NCBI GenBank assembly: GCA_963693305.1
Contig: OY855905.1
Coordinates: 40,099,895 to 40,163,894 of the forward strand
Reading direction: 5' to 3'
Source of the DNA: Meandrina meandrites
Lineage: Eukaryota; Cnidaria; Anthozoa; Scleractinia; Meandrinidae
DNA: 64,000 bases
The notes under the pieces are model-generated. The model saw only the letters and a program-made list of their open reading frames with translations, did not search any database and was not told the DNA's origin. The stretch's first letter is position 1, and every line of letters starts with the position of its first letter. The translations under genes were made by a program, and so were the position numbers. Shown one piece after another: positions 37,497-49,142 of the stretch.

Positions 37497-38576
37497 TTAC
37501 ATTGGAGATGATCGTCTTCCTAGTTCTCGCGTTGTATCTTCCGTGCCAAGGTAAGTTTGTTTCATCGTGTTCTGATTGGCAGTCCTTGACACGTGACTCC
37601 TTGGTAACATGGGCAGGCATGTACGATTGACACTCCTGAGACTGCTGCGGCACTCTTTGTTGAAAATGGCGTAAATACACGGATTGATAGCTGAATTGGC
37701 ATGACCAAGAAACAGGCCAATAAACACCACGCTTGCTGGGGGGCAACTATTGACAATAAAGTACAGAAACAAATAGGTGTAGTACGGCAGCCAGCAGAGT
37801 CCAAACACGATCACAACAGTGATAAGCATTCTGAGGACACGCTTTTTGGTGACAAGCTCCACCAATTGGTTTGGAGCGGTCAAGTTTCCTGGAACCTGCC
37901 TTTTCCATACTTTTCGTACAACAGCTGTGTACAATACGCTGATTGCAGCGAGAGGCAAAGCGTACAATAAAGTGAGCAAAAATAAGGTGTAATTCCTGTG
38001 GGATGATTCCTTGTCGAAAGCCGGATACCACTGCTCGGTGCATTGCAGATGGCCGTCCTCTGTTTTGATGACTTTCATGGCGTACAACATTGGTGAAGCG
38101 GTGGCGACGGACACTAACCAAATAAAGCCAATGGTAAAGGTCGACAGTGACTTGGTAAAGCCCATTCTTAGAGGGTAAAACACTGCAAAGAACCGATTTA
38201 CGGCTATAGCGATGAGTGTTAGGACAGAGCAAGCCATGGACAGGCCCTGAACAAACACAATAACCTTGCAGAGAACAACTCCACCAGCTCCATCAAACCA
38301 GAAAACTTGCTGGCCTGAAGCCTTTTTGATGTGGATCCATATCTCGACCGTCATGTTAAATAAAGACGTTAGCAAATCAGCCACTGCCATGGAGGCGATG
38401 AATCGATTGATGGCAACGGATCGTAAGCGGCGGTCTTTTACCATGACTATGATGACCAGAAGGTTTCCTACTGTTGATATTACAAAAATGAGAAGGTATG
38501 CGGCTGTTTTAGCGATCTCGGTCGCTGTTACTGAAGAAGGGTCGGAGCCTACACAAAAGCTGGTGTTGTTGAACAT
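37497..38576 (-). CDS. Class A GPCR R4, single exon, 359 residues
   Basis: An intact intronless receptor read from ATG at 38,576; the open frame extends 6 codons further but only from a TTG. The N-terminus has an N-T-S sequon. TM1 has GNLLVII, TM2 SMAVADLL (Asp2.50 kept), TM3 LCKVIVF through AIAVNRFFAVFYPLR (NRF for DRY). The loop-2 Cys is in HLQCTEQWYP. Loop 3 has VWKRQVPGNLTAPNQ, TM6 FGLCWLPYY and TM7 NPCIY. The C-tail is short with Arg/Ser/Thr. It resembles R3 most closely (same NRF and GHANSA[VI]NP in TM7). Both are minus-strand, 7 kb apart, suggesting an older duplication. Ligand unknown. Confidence 0.93.
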   Translation of the reverse strand: MFNNTSFCVGSDPSSVTATEIAKTAAYLLIFVISTVGNLLVIIVMVKDRRLRSVAINRFIASMAVADLLTSLFNMTVEIWIHIKKASGQQVFWFDGAGGVVLCKVIVFVQGLSMACSVLTLIAIAVNRFFAVFYPLRMGFTKSLSTFTIGFIWLVSVATASPMLYAMKVIKTEDGHLQCTEQWYPAFDKESSHRNYTLFLLTLLYALPLAAISVLYTAVVRKVWKRQVPGNLTAPNQLVELVTKKRVLRMLITVVIVFGLCWLPYYTYLFLYFIVNSCPPASVVFIGLFLGHANSAINPCIYAIFNKECRSSLRSVNRTCLPMLPRSHVSRTANQNTMKQTYLGTEDTTRELGRRSSPM

Positions 38577-40336
38577 AGCTGTGTGGAAAAACAAGGCACA
38601 TTAGTGTTTCACGAGGATGTATTTAAGAACAAAACAATTTGCCCAGTATTAAAAAGATATTTGGTTTTCAATGGCCTGTGACAAGGACATCAAAATGCAG
38701 GAAGGTGGGAAAGTGGGAAAGTAAATAAATTTATTTAAATTATTTACTGATAATATTTTATTCATGCATACAGCTATTTCGAGTAACGTTGTCGGAAAAA
38801 AGCACAAAACTGCACAAGCCAATTTCGAAAGGTAGTATGGGTAGACGTATTGAGCTACTGCACGTGTTGCATACTAATCAGATATAACAACAAAATAAGC
38901 GCGAATTTCAGGTCTTCCTTCTTTTCAGACATGTAGAAACAAGGTACGTTTAACCCCTCTGAAGTTTAGAAGGATTTTCCTCGCTGAAAGAGATGCGACA
39001 GTAAAAGTAAAGCTAAAGATATTGGCCCCTGAGAGGAAAAACAAATCTTCCACGTGCAAAAATACAAACTTGGCCAATATGCAAAACTAGGCCAATATGC
39101 AAAATTCCAGTGAATACCCATACCACCTTTCGGTCTTGTCGCGTGCACTTTGATGCTTTTTTTTTCGACAACCTTTCTCGAAATAGCTGTATATACAGTT
39201 TTGGTTATTCCAGGGCTGTTCTTTGAAATGGACTGCCATCTGATTTACGTAAGGACAGCTAAGGACCGTAAGCCACTAACCCTTAAGAGCTTTAGAAAGG
39301 GAATAAATGACATATTTTTCAACGGACACTCACACGGCAAACACGAAAACCAGTATTTTAGATCTTTTATATCACCTTGCTATACCGATGTTTTTTAACC
39401 GTGTTTAAATAAAATATGTCTGTGTCTACGTACAAATCACAATGAAAATAATTTGAAAAGTTCGTTGTCGCATTGATGGACATTTTTGGGATTGAGTTTG
39501 GGCATGCAGCCAGAAAATGAGATGATTTAGATGCAATGATGGCGTTTCCTATTGAAACTAATATATTTAGAAGGTTTGTATTTCCCTTTATTTAATTTAT
39601 TTCCCTTTAACTTTTCGCTGACTTATCTCACATGTCTGAAGCCAGACAGAAATAATATTAACGCGAACAATTTCCTCCCTAATTTCCTTACCCTTAGTCA
39701 TAAAATTTAAAAGGAGATTGCCTTAAAAAAGTCAGCTCAATTATGTATTGTATTCAGCATTGGATTAATATGACATGACCTTTCCTGAAACTGGTAGAAA
39801 TTCCTTTTCTCAAATGCCTATCTTACCGATCTGACATCAAACAAAACTAATACCTGATTCACACCAACAAAACATGTTTAGTTAAACCAGGTTTAAGAAA
39901 ATGAAAATCAGCAACAGACAACTGACAGACTAAATTTTACATAGGGTTCAAGTACGCTCTAACTTGTGCTTTCATTGTGCTAAATTTGAAATCCATAGAC
40001 ATCAGTCAGCAACTTCCATGAAGAAAACAATTTTAAACCGTGTTTAATTAAACAACATTTAAACATGTTTAAGCTTTGGTGTGAATGGGGTATAAGACTT
40101 CCTTTAGTGGGTATAACTTCCTGTAAAATTGTCGTGTCTCTTATATAATTAAATTACTGCACGAAACTGTGACAAACACCAGAATTACAATTTATGCTGT
40201 TTCACTCAAAGTCGATTTATTTTAAAAATTAAAATATGTTGTGTTTTTCAATTTTGTACTCTTCGTTTGGTTCTTTTTTTCTCCTGGTTCTACCACACGC
40301 TTGGGACTGGATTAGTTCATTTATTCAATGTAGTAA

Positions 40337-40433
40337 GGAGAAGGACGAGAAGGAGAAGAAGGAGGAGAAGAAGAAGAAGAAGAAGACAAAGAAGGCGAAA
40401 AAGGAGAAGGAGAAGAAGAAGAATAAAGAAGGA

Positions 40434-40505
<72 letters not shown>

Positions 40506-40506
40506 A
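40337..40506. repeat. GA-rich array ending in (GAAA)n microsatellite
   Basis: Irregular GAAGGAGAA repeats grade into about 17 perfect GAAA units and then CAA units. All long Lys/Arg or Phe/Ser frames over this interval are artefacts of the repeat. Confidence 0.92.
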
Positions 40507-42329
40507 CAACAACAACAACGCACAACATTATGAACAACAGTAATAATGCATATTACTGAAACGATGTCTGTCTGTCTTTGAAACTTGCATTCTTTCATAT
40601 TTCGTTTTGATTAAACGTAATATATCCCTTGTACTCGTTCTTGCTTGTTTGTTTTTCAGCGGGTTTGCGTTTTGTTGCTGTTAATCATTTAGATATGAGC
40701 TTTAGACAGAGTAAATTGTTCTTCTTTGTTCTGAATGAAATTTTCAACCTCATGCGGGAAAATGGCCATTCACTTCAAAATATGAACAAGATGAAAAAGG
40801 CCAAATGCTTTTAATAGCTTGTCAAACCGCAACTATAGCTACATGGGTAAAGCCGGATGGCTCATTTATTCGGTTCTCACATGACTTTTCCACTCACCTT
40901 AGTAGCAAATAGCCGGGATGAAAAAAAAACAGGAAGGCTTCTTGATCGCTCGTAAATCACTTCTCGTGATATCAGAAGAACAGTGCCGTGAACTGATTTA
41001 GAATGATCTTCGACCAACGTCTTTGCAGTTCTGACAAGTTTTGCATTAGGCGTTTGCGTACTGTCAAGAGTTCTTTTGACATTCAAATCTAGCTCAGCTG
41101 TTGAAACTTAGATGTTTCGTGTGGTTTCCGCATTTGTTTTCTTTCCTCAAGTACAAATCTGTCTTTGTGAGGACATGATGTCGACGACGGGCTGAAACTA
41201 CTAGTCTTTAAACGCCGTTGGGGCGATATTAATTAAATCCTGGCGAACTTGATATTAAAAATAACAATTCTCGAGGTGATTTAAATTATCCCCAAACGCC
41301 ACATTGATAAAAACGTGTTGAAATTTTTCCATGGAAGGCGAATTTAATTGGACAGTTGGACTGTATTTACTTTTAAAGTAAACTCTTGTTCTAACCCGGA
41401 AAAGGTAGCTTAAAAGCGATCACTCAATTTATAAAATTTGCAAGCAGTTTTTCTCAATGCATTTTACGCCAAGAAAAACAAGCTTAAAATTTATCTTGCT
41501 TTGATAAATTGGATTATCGAATTGGAAAATATTGCCGTAATAGTTCATAAATGTCATGATCAAATGTAATGTTAATTTGCGAAGAAAACACTGCCTTTTT
41601 TGGTTTCGTCGGTTTTTGTTGGCTTACCTTTTATTACAATTTTGTTACCCTTGGTAACGGATCAATCTACGACAATCGTATCTAAAAACCTAAACGTTTC
41701 CGTTACTAATATTGATAGAAAGGCTTATCTATCGAATTTCAGAGAATCACTCTCAGAGATAGAAACTGACCGCCCTCGTTAAAGAGAAGCGTTTTTTTCT
41801 TTTGTATTTTTTTAAATACATCATATTTACTGACGGACTAATGGATCAAAAGTACCGAAACAATTGTCAGGCTCTCCAGATCCGGAACAGTTTGGCAATT
41901 TTAATAATACCATGGCTCTTATATATCTCTCATCAATAACAATTGGATTTTGTAGCTGACGCAACTGAGCTGACATGAATTAAGGCCGCCAGATCAACAA
42001 AGTAAATATCGAAGACATTCCTCTTCCGAAAGCCTTTCTCACGAAAACAGCTTTTGCATATTTAGCTAGAACTCCCTAGAAAGGCAACGATTAAAGCTGA
42101 ATCGACCAGGATTTTAGGTTATTCTACTATTTTAAAAATGTATTTCAAAACATCTGATGGCTATGGATGACAAAGCGACGAATGCCTTTTCGTTAGTCAC
42201 AATTTGTGTATTTCACTGTTTTTTGTATAACTTGGCGCAAGGTGGTGTTCTTGAGATGTAAGAAGGCCCATTAAGTGTAGGCGTTTAACTCCGGTGAGAC
42301 ACCAAAACCATAATGCAACGTTTGTCTCT

Positions 42330-42660
42330 AGCGAAAATAATAATAATCTTTTATTAGGAAGCCTTCATTCACTATACAGTGGTTTTCAGAAAGGTCCTAA
42401 CTAAGATTAAAAATACTTAATAAGACTATATACAATAAAACGAAAAAATACCTAAGAATTAAAAGCTATTATTAAAAACTAACTTGAATACAAAAGAAAG
42501 AATTAACTAACAAACCTACCTAGAACGCTACGCTTAAAATTTACAAGATCAGGAGCATTTCTGGTGTCTCTGTCTAGGTTGTTCCAGTCTTTCAGAGAGT
42601 GATAACACACTCTCTGCTTTCCCCAAATGAAGCCGGATGCCGTACCCGCTATAATCAGTT
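42330..42660 (-). pseudogene. Possible LINE 3' end (RT C-terminus plus tail)
   Basis: On the minus strand a stretch near 42,600-42,520 reads, in shifting frames, a W-N-x-L-D-R-D-T-R-N-A-P-D-L-V-N-F-K pattern like the tail of LINE reverse transcriptases. An A/T-rich tail ending TAAAAGATTATTATTATTTT follows. Frames are broken. The call rests on a short pattern. Confidence 0.35.
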
Positions 42661-44531
42661 GGCTACATATCGAATTTTTCTTACTTTATATAATTGCTTT
42701 CGGAATACTGTGTCCACAACAAACAAGTTTATCTCTTTATTTTTCTTAAGTATTTTAGTTTTAATTGAAACGCGCGTCATTAGGTTAATGGCGCGAGTTC
42801 TTTGAGTAATACTGTCAGTCTTGTTTTGTTTTGTAGATTGCATCGGCTTCAATGGATTTATTTAATTAAGCAATATTTTTAGCTGGTGTTTTTGTTCAAA
42901 ATGCTCTGTACATGAGATTGATCGGAGAAGGGAAGGTCGTGTGCCTTCTGCCAGTACATAATGATCTAACAACTTATAATAGCTTTTGTCGTTGGCTACG
43001 CTTTGATAAAAAGATATTCGAAGAAAAAAGATTTTAACTTATTCCCAAAACTGACGTAAGGTAAAATAAATGCGGAACTAGTCATTGGCTTGTAATAACT
43101 CACCAAAATTTAGCAACGAACACTCTTTTAATATTTTAGTCACAATCATTCATTTTATTAAGTGCAAATGATGCACGACGTAGCGCACATTGATGCTTTC
43201 AACAGTATACAATGGTTCGCTTTCAAAGTGCACAAAGTCATTCAGTTGTCATACTGAAGCAAAGTGTTTTTATTGCAAATTTATTGGTTAATATCACCAC
43301 AGTCATTCTTTTACAACAAGACCTGAGTGCATTTTTTGGTTTGTTTCTTGTCTTAATAAATTTAACATAATGCAGGTTTTACAGCTCACTTCACTACAAC
43401 ACTTCTCTGAAAAAGGAGTTTCGAAGCAAGATGCCTTGGTGCAGCTTTTAATCGAATCAATGAAACTCTTCGTATGCGATACAATTAAAGGTGTTTAATG
43501 CTTTAAAACAACACTACCCCACCTGAAACTGGATAATCTACATTTTTATTAACGGTATTTTTAAAACGCAATTAGAACGAAAATTATACATCAAATTCAA
43601 TCGAATATGATAGGAGGGAAATATTCCCGCCATAACACAATAATTCCAAACTAACATACAAAACCTGTAGAAGCTTAAAGTGGAAAATTCCTAATGTGGC
43701 TGGATACATTGGCAACAATAATCCTGTGGTATGCGCTGCATTATTTATAATAAATTATTTCCAAGTTGCCTTAAACACCCGTTGAAAACCGAGTTCTGGT
43801 GCACAACTTTTTTTATGGAAATAAGTTTGATTTCCGTATTAAAGGCTGTTCACCAAAACTCTTTTTGCAGCAGAGGTAAAAGGCATCTCGGAAATGGCAT
43901 TGTCTCCAAGAAATCTTAAAAACTCTGATGTGCTTTAATTATACTGTCGAGAACTTGATGGTCTCCTACACCTATACCTTTTCTTGAGATCCGTTTGAAG
44001 TCACAACCTACTACTCAGATAGTTCGACTGATATCCCGGCTGGGTTGACGTCACAAATTGTATTAGACCCAGACCCTTTCGACCGGATCTGCCACTTGGT
44101 CATGTTTCAAGTGACCACAAAAACTACGGATTTAGCTCTCTAAATATATTGTATACCAAATTAGACATGTACAGCACGTGATTCAGTGGCCAGTAGGTGC
44201 AACAGCTCCTCTGACTGGCAAATTGGACTCCGGCGGCCTATCACATCTGCCAGCCTTCTTTTCTCATACAAAGTTCTCATTTCAAAATCGTAGTCCAGTT
44301 ACTAATACATGATGCCAACGAAACACTTATGACTATCACTCGTTTCGAAGCGCTTTTTTTATTCCGCTTATAAGCCCTCCCGGATAAAAGCCCCTCCGTT
44401 TATAGGCCCAGCCAAAACCCCTTACGAAGTTGTATAAGCCCACGACTTAAAACCGGAATTTTGCGGTGAGTTACTTGAATTCCGACCTGAACGCCATGAA
44501 TTACTTACAGAAACTTAAGAAATTCATTTAA

Positions 44532-44858
44532 GGTGGCTCAGAACAGTTTCCTGCATTTTTCAACACCTCAATTTTGACGGATCAATGCCAAAAGTCTTTT
44601 TCAGTTGACCCAACAATTATGGTATCAAACAGATGCCCAATGGCCGGCAAACAAGTTATGGCTATTTTTTGGACATTGCAAGTTACCATAGCAACAGTAT
44701 AACCCGTTAAAAACAGCCTTAATTCTAGCTTTAAGTGCTTATAACTCGAAAACAAGTCCGGTGACCCCCATTTTTTATTATCGAATTGTAATCAACAGTA
44801 CAAGATGCAACTTTCTGCAAAGTTTTAAAAAAATCTGCACATGGGGTTCAGAGCCACC
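44532..44858. mobile_element. 327-bp MITE copy A (GGTGGCTC termini), TTAA-flanked
   Basis: Starts GGTGGCTCAGAAC and ends GGGTTCAGAGCCACC, with TTAA directly outside both ends (44,528-44,531 and 44,859-44,862). Its right part is the reverse complement of the left part of the neighbouring copy B, including GTTACCATAGCAACA and the TGCAACTTTCTGCAAAGTTTT block. No coding capacity. Confidence 0.75.
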
Positions 44859-44878
44859 TTAACTTTACGAAAATTTAA

Positions 44879-45204
44879 GGTGGCTCTGAACCCCGTGTGC
44901 AGATTTTTTTAAAACTTTGCCAAAAGTTGCATCTTGTCTTGCTGATCAAAATTTCGTAACAAAAAATGGGGTCACCGGGCTCGTTTTTGAGTTAGAAGCA
45001 CTTAAAGCTAAAATTAAGGGTGTTTTTAACAGGTTGTAGTGTTGCTATGGTAACATATTGTGTAATGAAAAAGACAACAACGTGTTCACCAATCACTGAT
45101 CATTTGTTTGACACCATGATTGTAGCATCAACTGATTAAGAGTGGCTATAATGACCAATCGAAATCTAAGTCTTTGAAATTGTTGGAAACGGTAGCCAGC
45201 CACC
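44879..45204. mobile_element. 326-bp MITE copy B, inverted beside copy A, TTAA-flanked
   Basis: Starts GGTGGCTCTGAACCCC and ends AGCCAGCCACC, with TTAA on both sides (44,875-44,878 and 45,205-45,208). It is a diverged copy of copy A in opposite orientation, only 20 bp away, so the pair could extrude as a large cruciform or fold as RNA. Confidence 0.75.
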
Positions 45205-45208
45205 TTAA

Positions 45209-46936
45209 GTGGATCCAAGTGAACTTCTCCAGACAACTGAATGGCGATGAAACGGAAGAATTTAACCAAATTTAACTTTATTCAACCAAGCTCGATATTG
45301 AAATGCTAAATATTAAGTCCTTTCAAACAACAGCATTGTAAATAAACGAGGCTATAACATGGCAATCCTGAATTCTTTTTGGCAAAAGCAAAATAGCCGA
45401 AATAAATTGTCTGCAGTCATGAAAAAAATTGTCTGCAGGAAGACGCCATCGGAAAATTCTACATAGTGTTTGCACAGACAACGACATAGAAAAATTTTCA
45501 ACTTCCCCCCTTCAAACAATAATGCTCTGTCCCCAAAATACAAATCCTCCGACAGCAAATTGATTTGTTATGAACAATAGAAATAAGGGCTACAACACGC
45601 TATATCTTATATTATTAATGATATATGTTTTTGAGTTGCCCCTAACGCAAAGGCAATATATTACTCTCTTTTGATGTAACGTATACTCGGTCCAGCAATA
45701 TTTATCCTTTCCAGTCACTATATAGTCATTTTATTAGGATGAATCGGGTTACATATATAGGGAGCTTTTCATTGGACAAAAATTCCGGAATTTCGTAACG
45801 GGAGCGAATAGTACGGAAATTTCCTGTGAAATGTTGAATTTCCGAAATTCGAATACTTAGCCGAAAATTCAGGAAATATCGGAAGCAAAAGCGAATGGCA
45901 CGGAAATTTCTTTGAATCAAAATTCGAAAATTTAGGTATACCTTAATGTGAGGATGTCTTCATTTTGGAATTTTCTGAAACCAATAGTACACGTTGATGT
46001 AGACGAAAGGAGTGACCTCCTATATTAAAGTAGCGATAGCAAAACGTTGCTAAATTAATCCAAAATGTAACGATATCCATATTGATTCGCTTCCGGTCTA
46101 ATTTTCATGACTGACATTGCCATGGTAACGGTTCAGACCATGCTTTCCGCTTTTGACTTGTTAGCTGTAGTCGAGAGTGTAGATTAAACACAGCACTTTG
46201 CATCTCCAGTTCTGTGTCAATTCTTCTCTGTTCTACTTACAAACAACGATACACAAAAGTAACGAGAATTGTCACTTTCAGAACAGTACTGCACATCAGC
46301 TTCTATCTCGAAAATTGAAAACAGTTGGGAACTCTAGATCTATTTCCACTATATATTTATATTACATTAACAAAGCACTCCACTAATTATATAATAAACA
46401 TTGGTTCCCAACAGGAAAAGAATTAGTTTTCAAAATAGCAATGAACTAAACTAAGCCCTTGCTTTCCAGTTTTTGACTGCAAATTGAGCTATTTTAAGAT
46501 TATAGGTTTACAAAAATGGGAAGCTATTTGACTGGAATACAGCGCCCTACGACAACATTGGAATCAACTAAACTTTCCTTCTTCTATAACTGTGCAGCTG
46601 CTTATAATAATCAATCTAGTTACTACGAGTTTTTTAATTGCACTTTTTTTTATCTATTTAAGGTTATTATTATATTTATTTTTTAAAACAGAGCCCATGT
46701 TAATAGTAGTTCTATAACTGAAATGATTACCTTGTATGTACAAAGAAGGATTTTACTACCTGCGAACGTACTTACTTACTTACTTATACCTTAATTTATT
46801 AATTAATTAGAGTTTTTCGCTCTACAGGTATTCTGATGATACAACCTTCATGATCAGTAGGAACAATTTATATATAGTATATTTCTTACAACATCTGTTC
46901 CTATTGTTTTGTCAATCTCTAGGTTTTGGCTCTAGC
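45209..46936. other. Intergenic region downstream of R2
   Basis: No supported gene. Around 45,770-45,940 a repeated GGAAATTTC / AAATTTCCG motif with GCGAATRGYACGGAAATTTC occurs twice, a small degenerate direct repeat. A short CTTA run lies near 46,771-46,790. The last about 80 bp before R2 match the 3' flank of R1. Confidence 0.45.
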
Positions 46937-47742
46937 TCAGTTTTCTATCTTCTTGAAACTCTTCAGGCTTAGACCACTATCCCCTCCAGTAAAGGACAGC
47001 GTACGCCGGCCATATCCATGGACTGGCTGGCTGTGTACATGAGGAACCGGGTCAGCGGCAAAGCAAGGCAGGCAGTGAAAAATTGCTTTGAAGCCGTTTC
47101 GGAAATCTCGACTGAATGTGAGGTAGATGAGTGGATTCGCTGCGCAGTTGACGCAAGCGAAGAAGAGTGACAAGAAACTAACTGTTGGGTTATATAAACA
47201 TGGTGATTTACTGTAAAGCATAATCATTAAATTAACCTTCATAGGAAGCCAAAATAATGCGAACGTTAGCACTGCCACGATGAGCATCTTAAGCACGTTC
47301 TGTTTGGCCTTAAGCTCTACTTGTTGATTGGCTGTCGTCACCTGTCCTGGAATCTTTCGCATCCATATTTTGTAGATGATGGCGACGTAAAGGACGATGA
47401 TTTGCAACAATGGTAGAGCGTAAAAGATGATGAAGTCAGCCGTTGTGTAAATGGTGTTGACATACATTGGAATGGCGGGTTCCCAGATTTCAAAACAGTA
47501 CGTGGTGCCGTGGAATTCACCTAGGTCATTCACGTATAGAAAGATTGAAGCTGTCATTGCAGGAACTAACCATGCCGCAGCGATCAGCTGGATTGCTTTT
47601 CGAGAATCGATTACTCTTTTCAGGGGAAAATATATGGCGATGAAACGATCGGCTGCAATCAATGCAAGTGTCAGAATGGCAGCATTGACCACACAAATTG
47701 GTAAGAATCCCTGTATCTTGCAAAGAATCTTACCTGGCCAAC
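46937..47742 (-). CDS. Class A GPCR R2, exon 2 (TM3 to C-tail)
   Basis: Second exon, starting after the acceptor GATTCCAG (AG at 47,744-47,743) and reading V-R-G-W-P-G-K across the junction. The joined protein is 369 residues. It keeps LCKIQ at TM3, ADRFIAIYFPLKR, TYCFEIWEP, IWMRKIPGQVTTANQQ, FALFWLP and NPLIY, all as in R1. Differences from R1 are few in the helices but many in the C-tail (after CLPCFA). It is a rhodopsin-class seven-helix receptor, ligand unknown. R2 is on the opposite strand to R1, and conserved flanks of about 50-80 bp on both sides show that the whole gene was duplicated. Confidence 0.92.
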
Positions 47743-48119
47743 CTGGAATCGGAAGCCAAGCAAAAGTATCTTTAGTGAGTTGGCATACATTCAATTTACA
47801 ACATTCCACTTTCTCTGTTAAATTTTTAAATTAAACAAATAGTCAAATTAATGTTTTTCGCAACATTGTTTGTATAAAAAGGTTATGAACTAGAAAACTA
47901 AAAATGTATCAAAAACACTTAGAGCTTTGTTTTAAAAATCTCTGGTCTAAAAAAAAGGAATAGGTTTGTTAGTCTCACCGTATAGTTTGAGCTATGGTTA
48001 ATCTGAAAAGTGGTTTGGGTTCGTAGGTCTCAGCTAAGCCATTTTGAGTATTCCACCTCCCTCAAGGAATATATCTACTGCAACAGTGCAACCTGACCAA
48101 CAAACAAATGTACACTTAC
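47743..48119 (-). other. Intron of receptor R2 (377 bp, compact)
   Basis: GT..AG phase-1 intron at the same codon as in R1. It aligns with the three conserved blocks of the R1 intron and lacks both R1 insertions. It is therefore the nearer to the ancestral size and a useful empty-site reference. Confidence 0.88.
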
Positions 48120-48423
48120 CACGGACAGCAAACCCAAGCTCTGGTGCTATTCTTCCCTGGATGTCCGGTACTATGTTGACTAACATGATTATCAGGTTTG
48201 CAACGCACAGGTTGACGATAAAGTAGTTAGTCGGAATGTGCATGCGTCTGTTTTTCTTTATAATCGCAATCACGATGACGTTGCCGATGATCGACAAGGC
48301 GATAATAACAAAGAAGGAAGTCACCTGAAGCCAAATCTCGATATTGCTGAAACGACGCAAGGCACATTGAGAGGCCAGCAGTCCAACTGCTGTGACATTC
48401 AAACTTGTGGTGTTGTTAGCCAT
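48120..48423 (-). CDS. Class A GPCR R2, exon 1 (N-terminus to TM2)
   Basis: ATG at 48,423 to donor G|GTAAGT at 48,120/48,119, 304 bp exactly as in R1. It starts MANNTTSLNVTAVG like R1, then differs at seven of about 14 residues before TM1. TM1 has IIGNVIVIAII. TM2 has NLCVANLIIML, again Asn at the Asp2.50 position. The 5' flank TTTGTAACTGACGGAAACCTGTCT is shared with R1. Confidence 0.9.
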
Positions 48424-49138
48424 TGTAGACAGGTTTCCGTCAGTTACAAATAGAAGCCAAAGAATGGCTTTAATCTCGTCTTTTTTTACTGCGCAAAAAT
48501 AAAATAAAATTCTTTCAAGACCAAATTGTATTTTATGCCTTGGAGAATACAGTCAATCAGTTTCTCGGCGTTCATCGGGGCCTCCAAGTTTTCCCACTGA
48601 AATCCTAACCGGTAGCGTTTGACAGCCATTTTTCTTCAGCTTAGTTGAGATTTTTCGTGAAAATGTTCAAAACATCATAGGCCAATTGTAGTAAGGTAAT
48701 ATCTTATTCGTCATTGTCGGCATGTAGCTTTTTTCTCCGAAGCATTTTTGGAAATTTGAGATTTGGTTCCCGTAAAGTAATTTTGAAACATATTTTGATT
48801 AATAACATCACTCTTTCATTAACGATAGCGGTATCCCTAGACAGTGTAATAATAGCCTAATTTCGATATTTTAATATTCAGCCTAAAACAATAGACATCA
48901 CTACGACGCTTCCGAGAATAAACCCCACAAACTCTAAAGTTTGTTCCTCGGACCCTCGTACTGAGGTCTATTGCTTTAGGCTGTTGCTTTAGTATTACAT
49001 TTGATTGTTGGGATTGACCAAGAATGACTGTATTTAATTTTATTCTCTCTGTCCACTATGCTCCAATATATTTACGTTTATTCATACAATCATGCACTTT
49101 CAATGTAAATTCGGAAAAGTACCAAGAACAACGTTGCA
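48424..49138. other. Region upstream of R2
   Basis: About 50 bp of 5' flank is shared with R1 and is the best candidate for a common promoter/5' UTR. Beyond it lies AT-rich DNA with one 105-bp inverted repeat and no supported gene. Confidence 0.5.
48879..48983. repeat. 105-bp inverted-repeat element
   Basis: CAGCCTAAAACAATAGACATC at the left and GAGGTCTATTGCTTTAGGCTG at the right. An inner pair (TCCGAGAATAAACC.. / ..TTGTTCCTCGGA) continues the fold, so the whole element can form a near-continuous hairpin. Confidence 0.7.
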
Positions 49139-49142
49139 TTAA

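Larger units (their letters stand above)
38577..44531. other. Gene-poor stretch upstream of R4
   Basis: Nothing coding is supported. It holds a GAAA microsatellite (40,337-40,506) and a possible LINE 3' end on the minus strand (about 42,330-42,650). TTTAAACATGTTTA-like motifs recur near 39.9-40.1 kb without clear structure. Confidence 0.5.

Noticed and set aside
37747..38604. Long alternative frames (up to 161 codons) over R4
   Set aside because: Shadows of the receptor gene in other frames, showing none of the receptor motifs.
40236..40598. Lys/Arg-rich and Phe/Ser-rich frames of up to about 107 codons on both strands
   Set aside because: Produced by the GAAA and GAAG repeat array.
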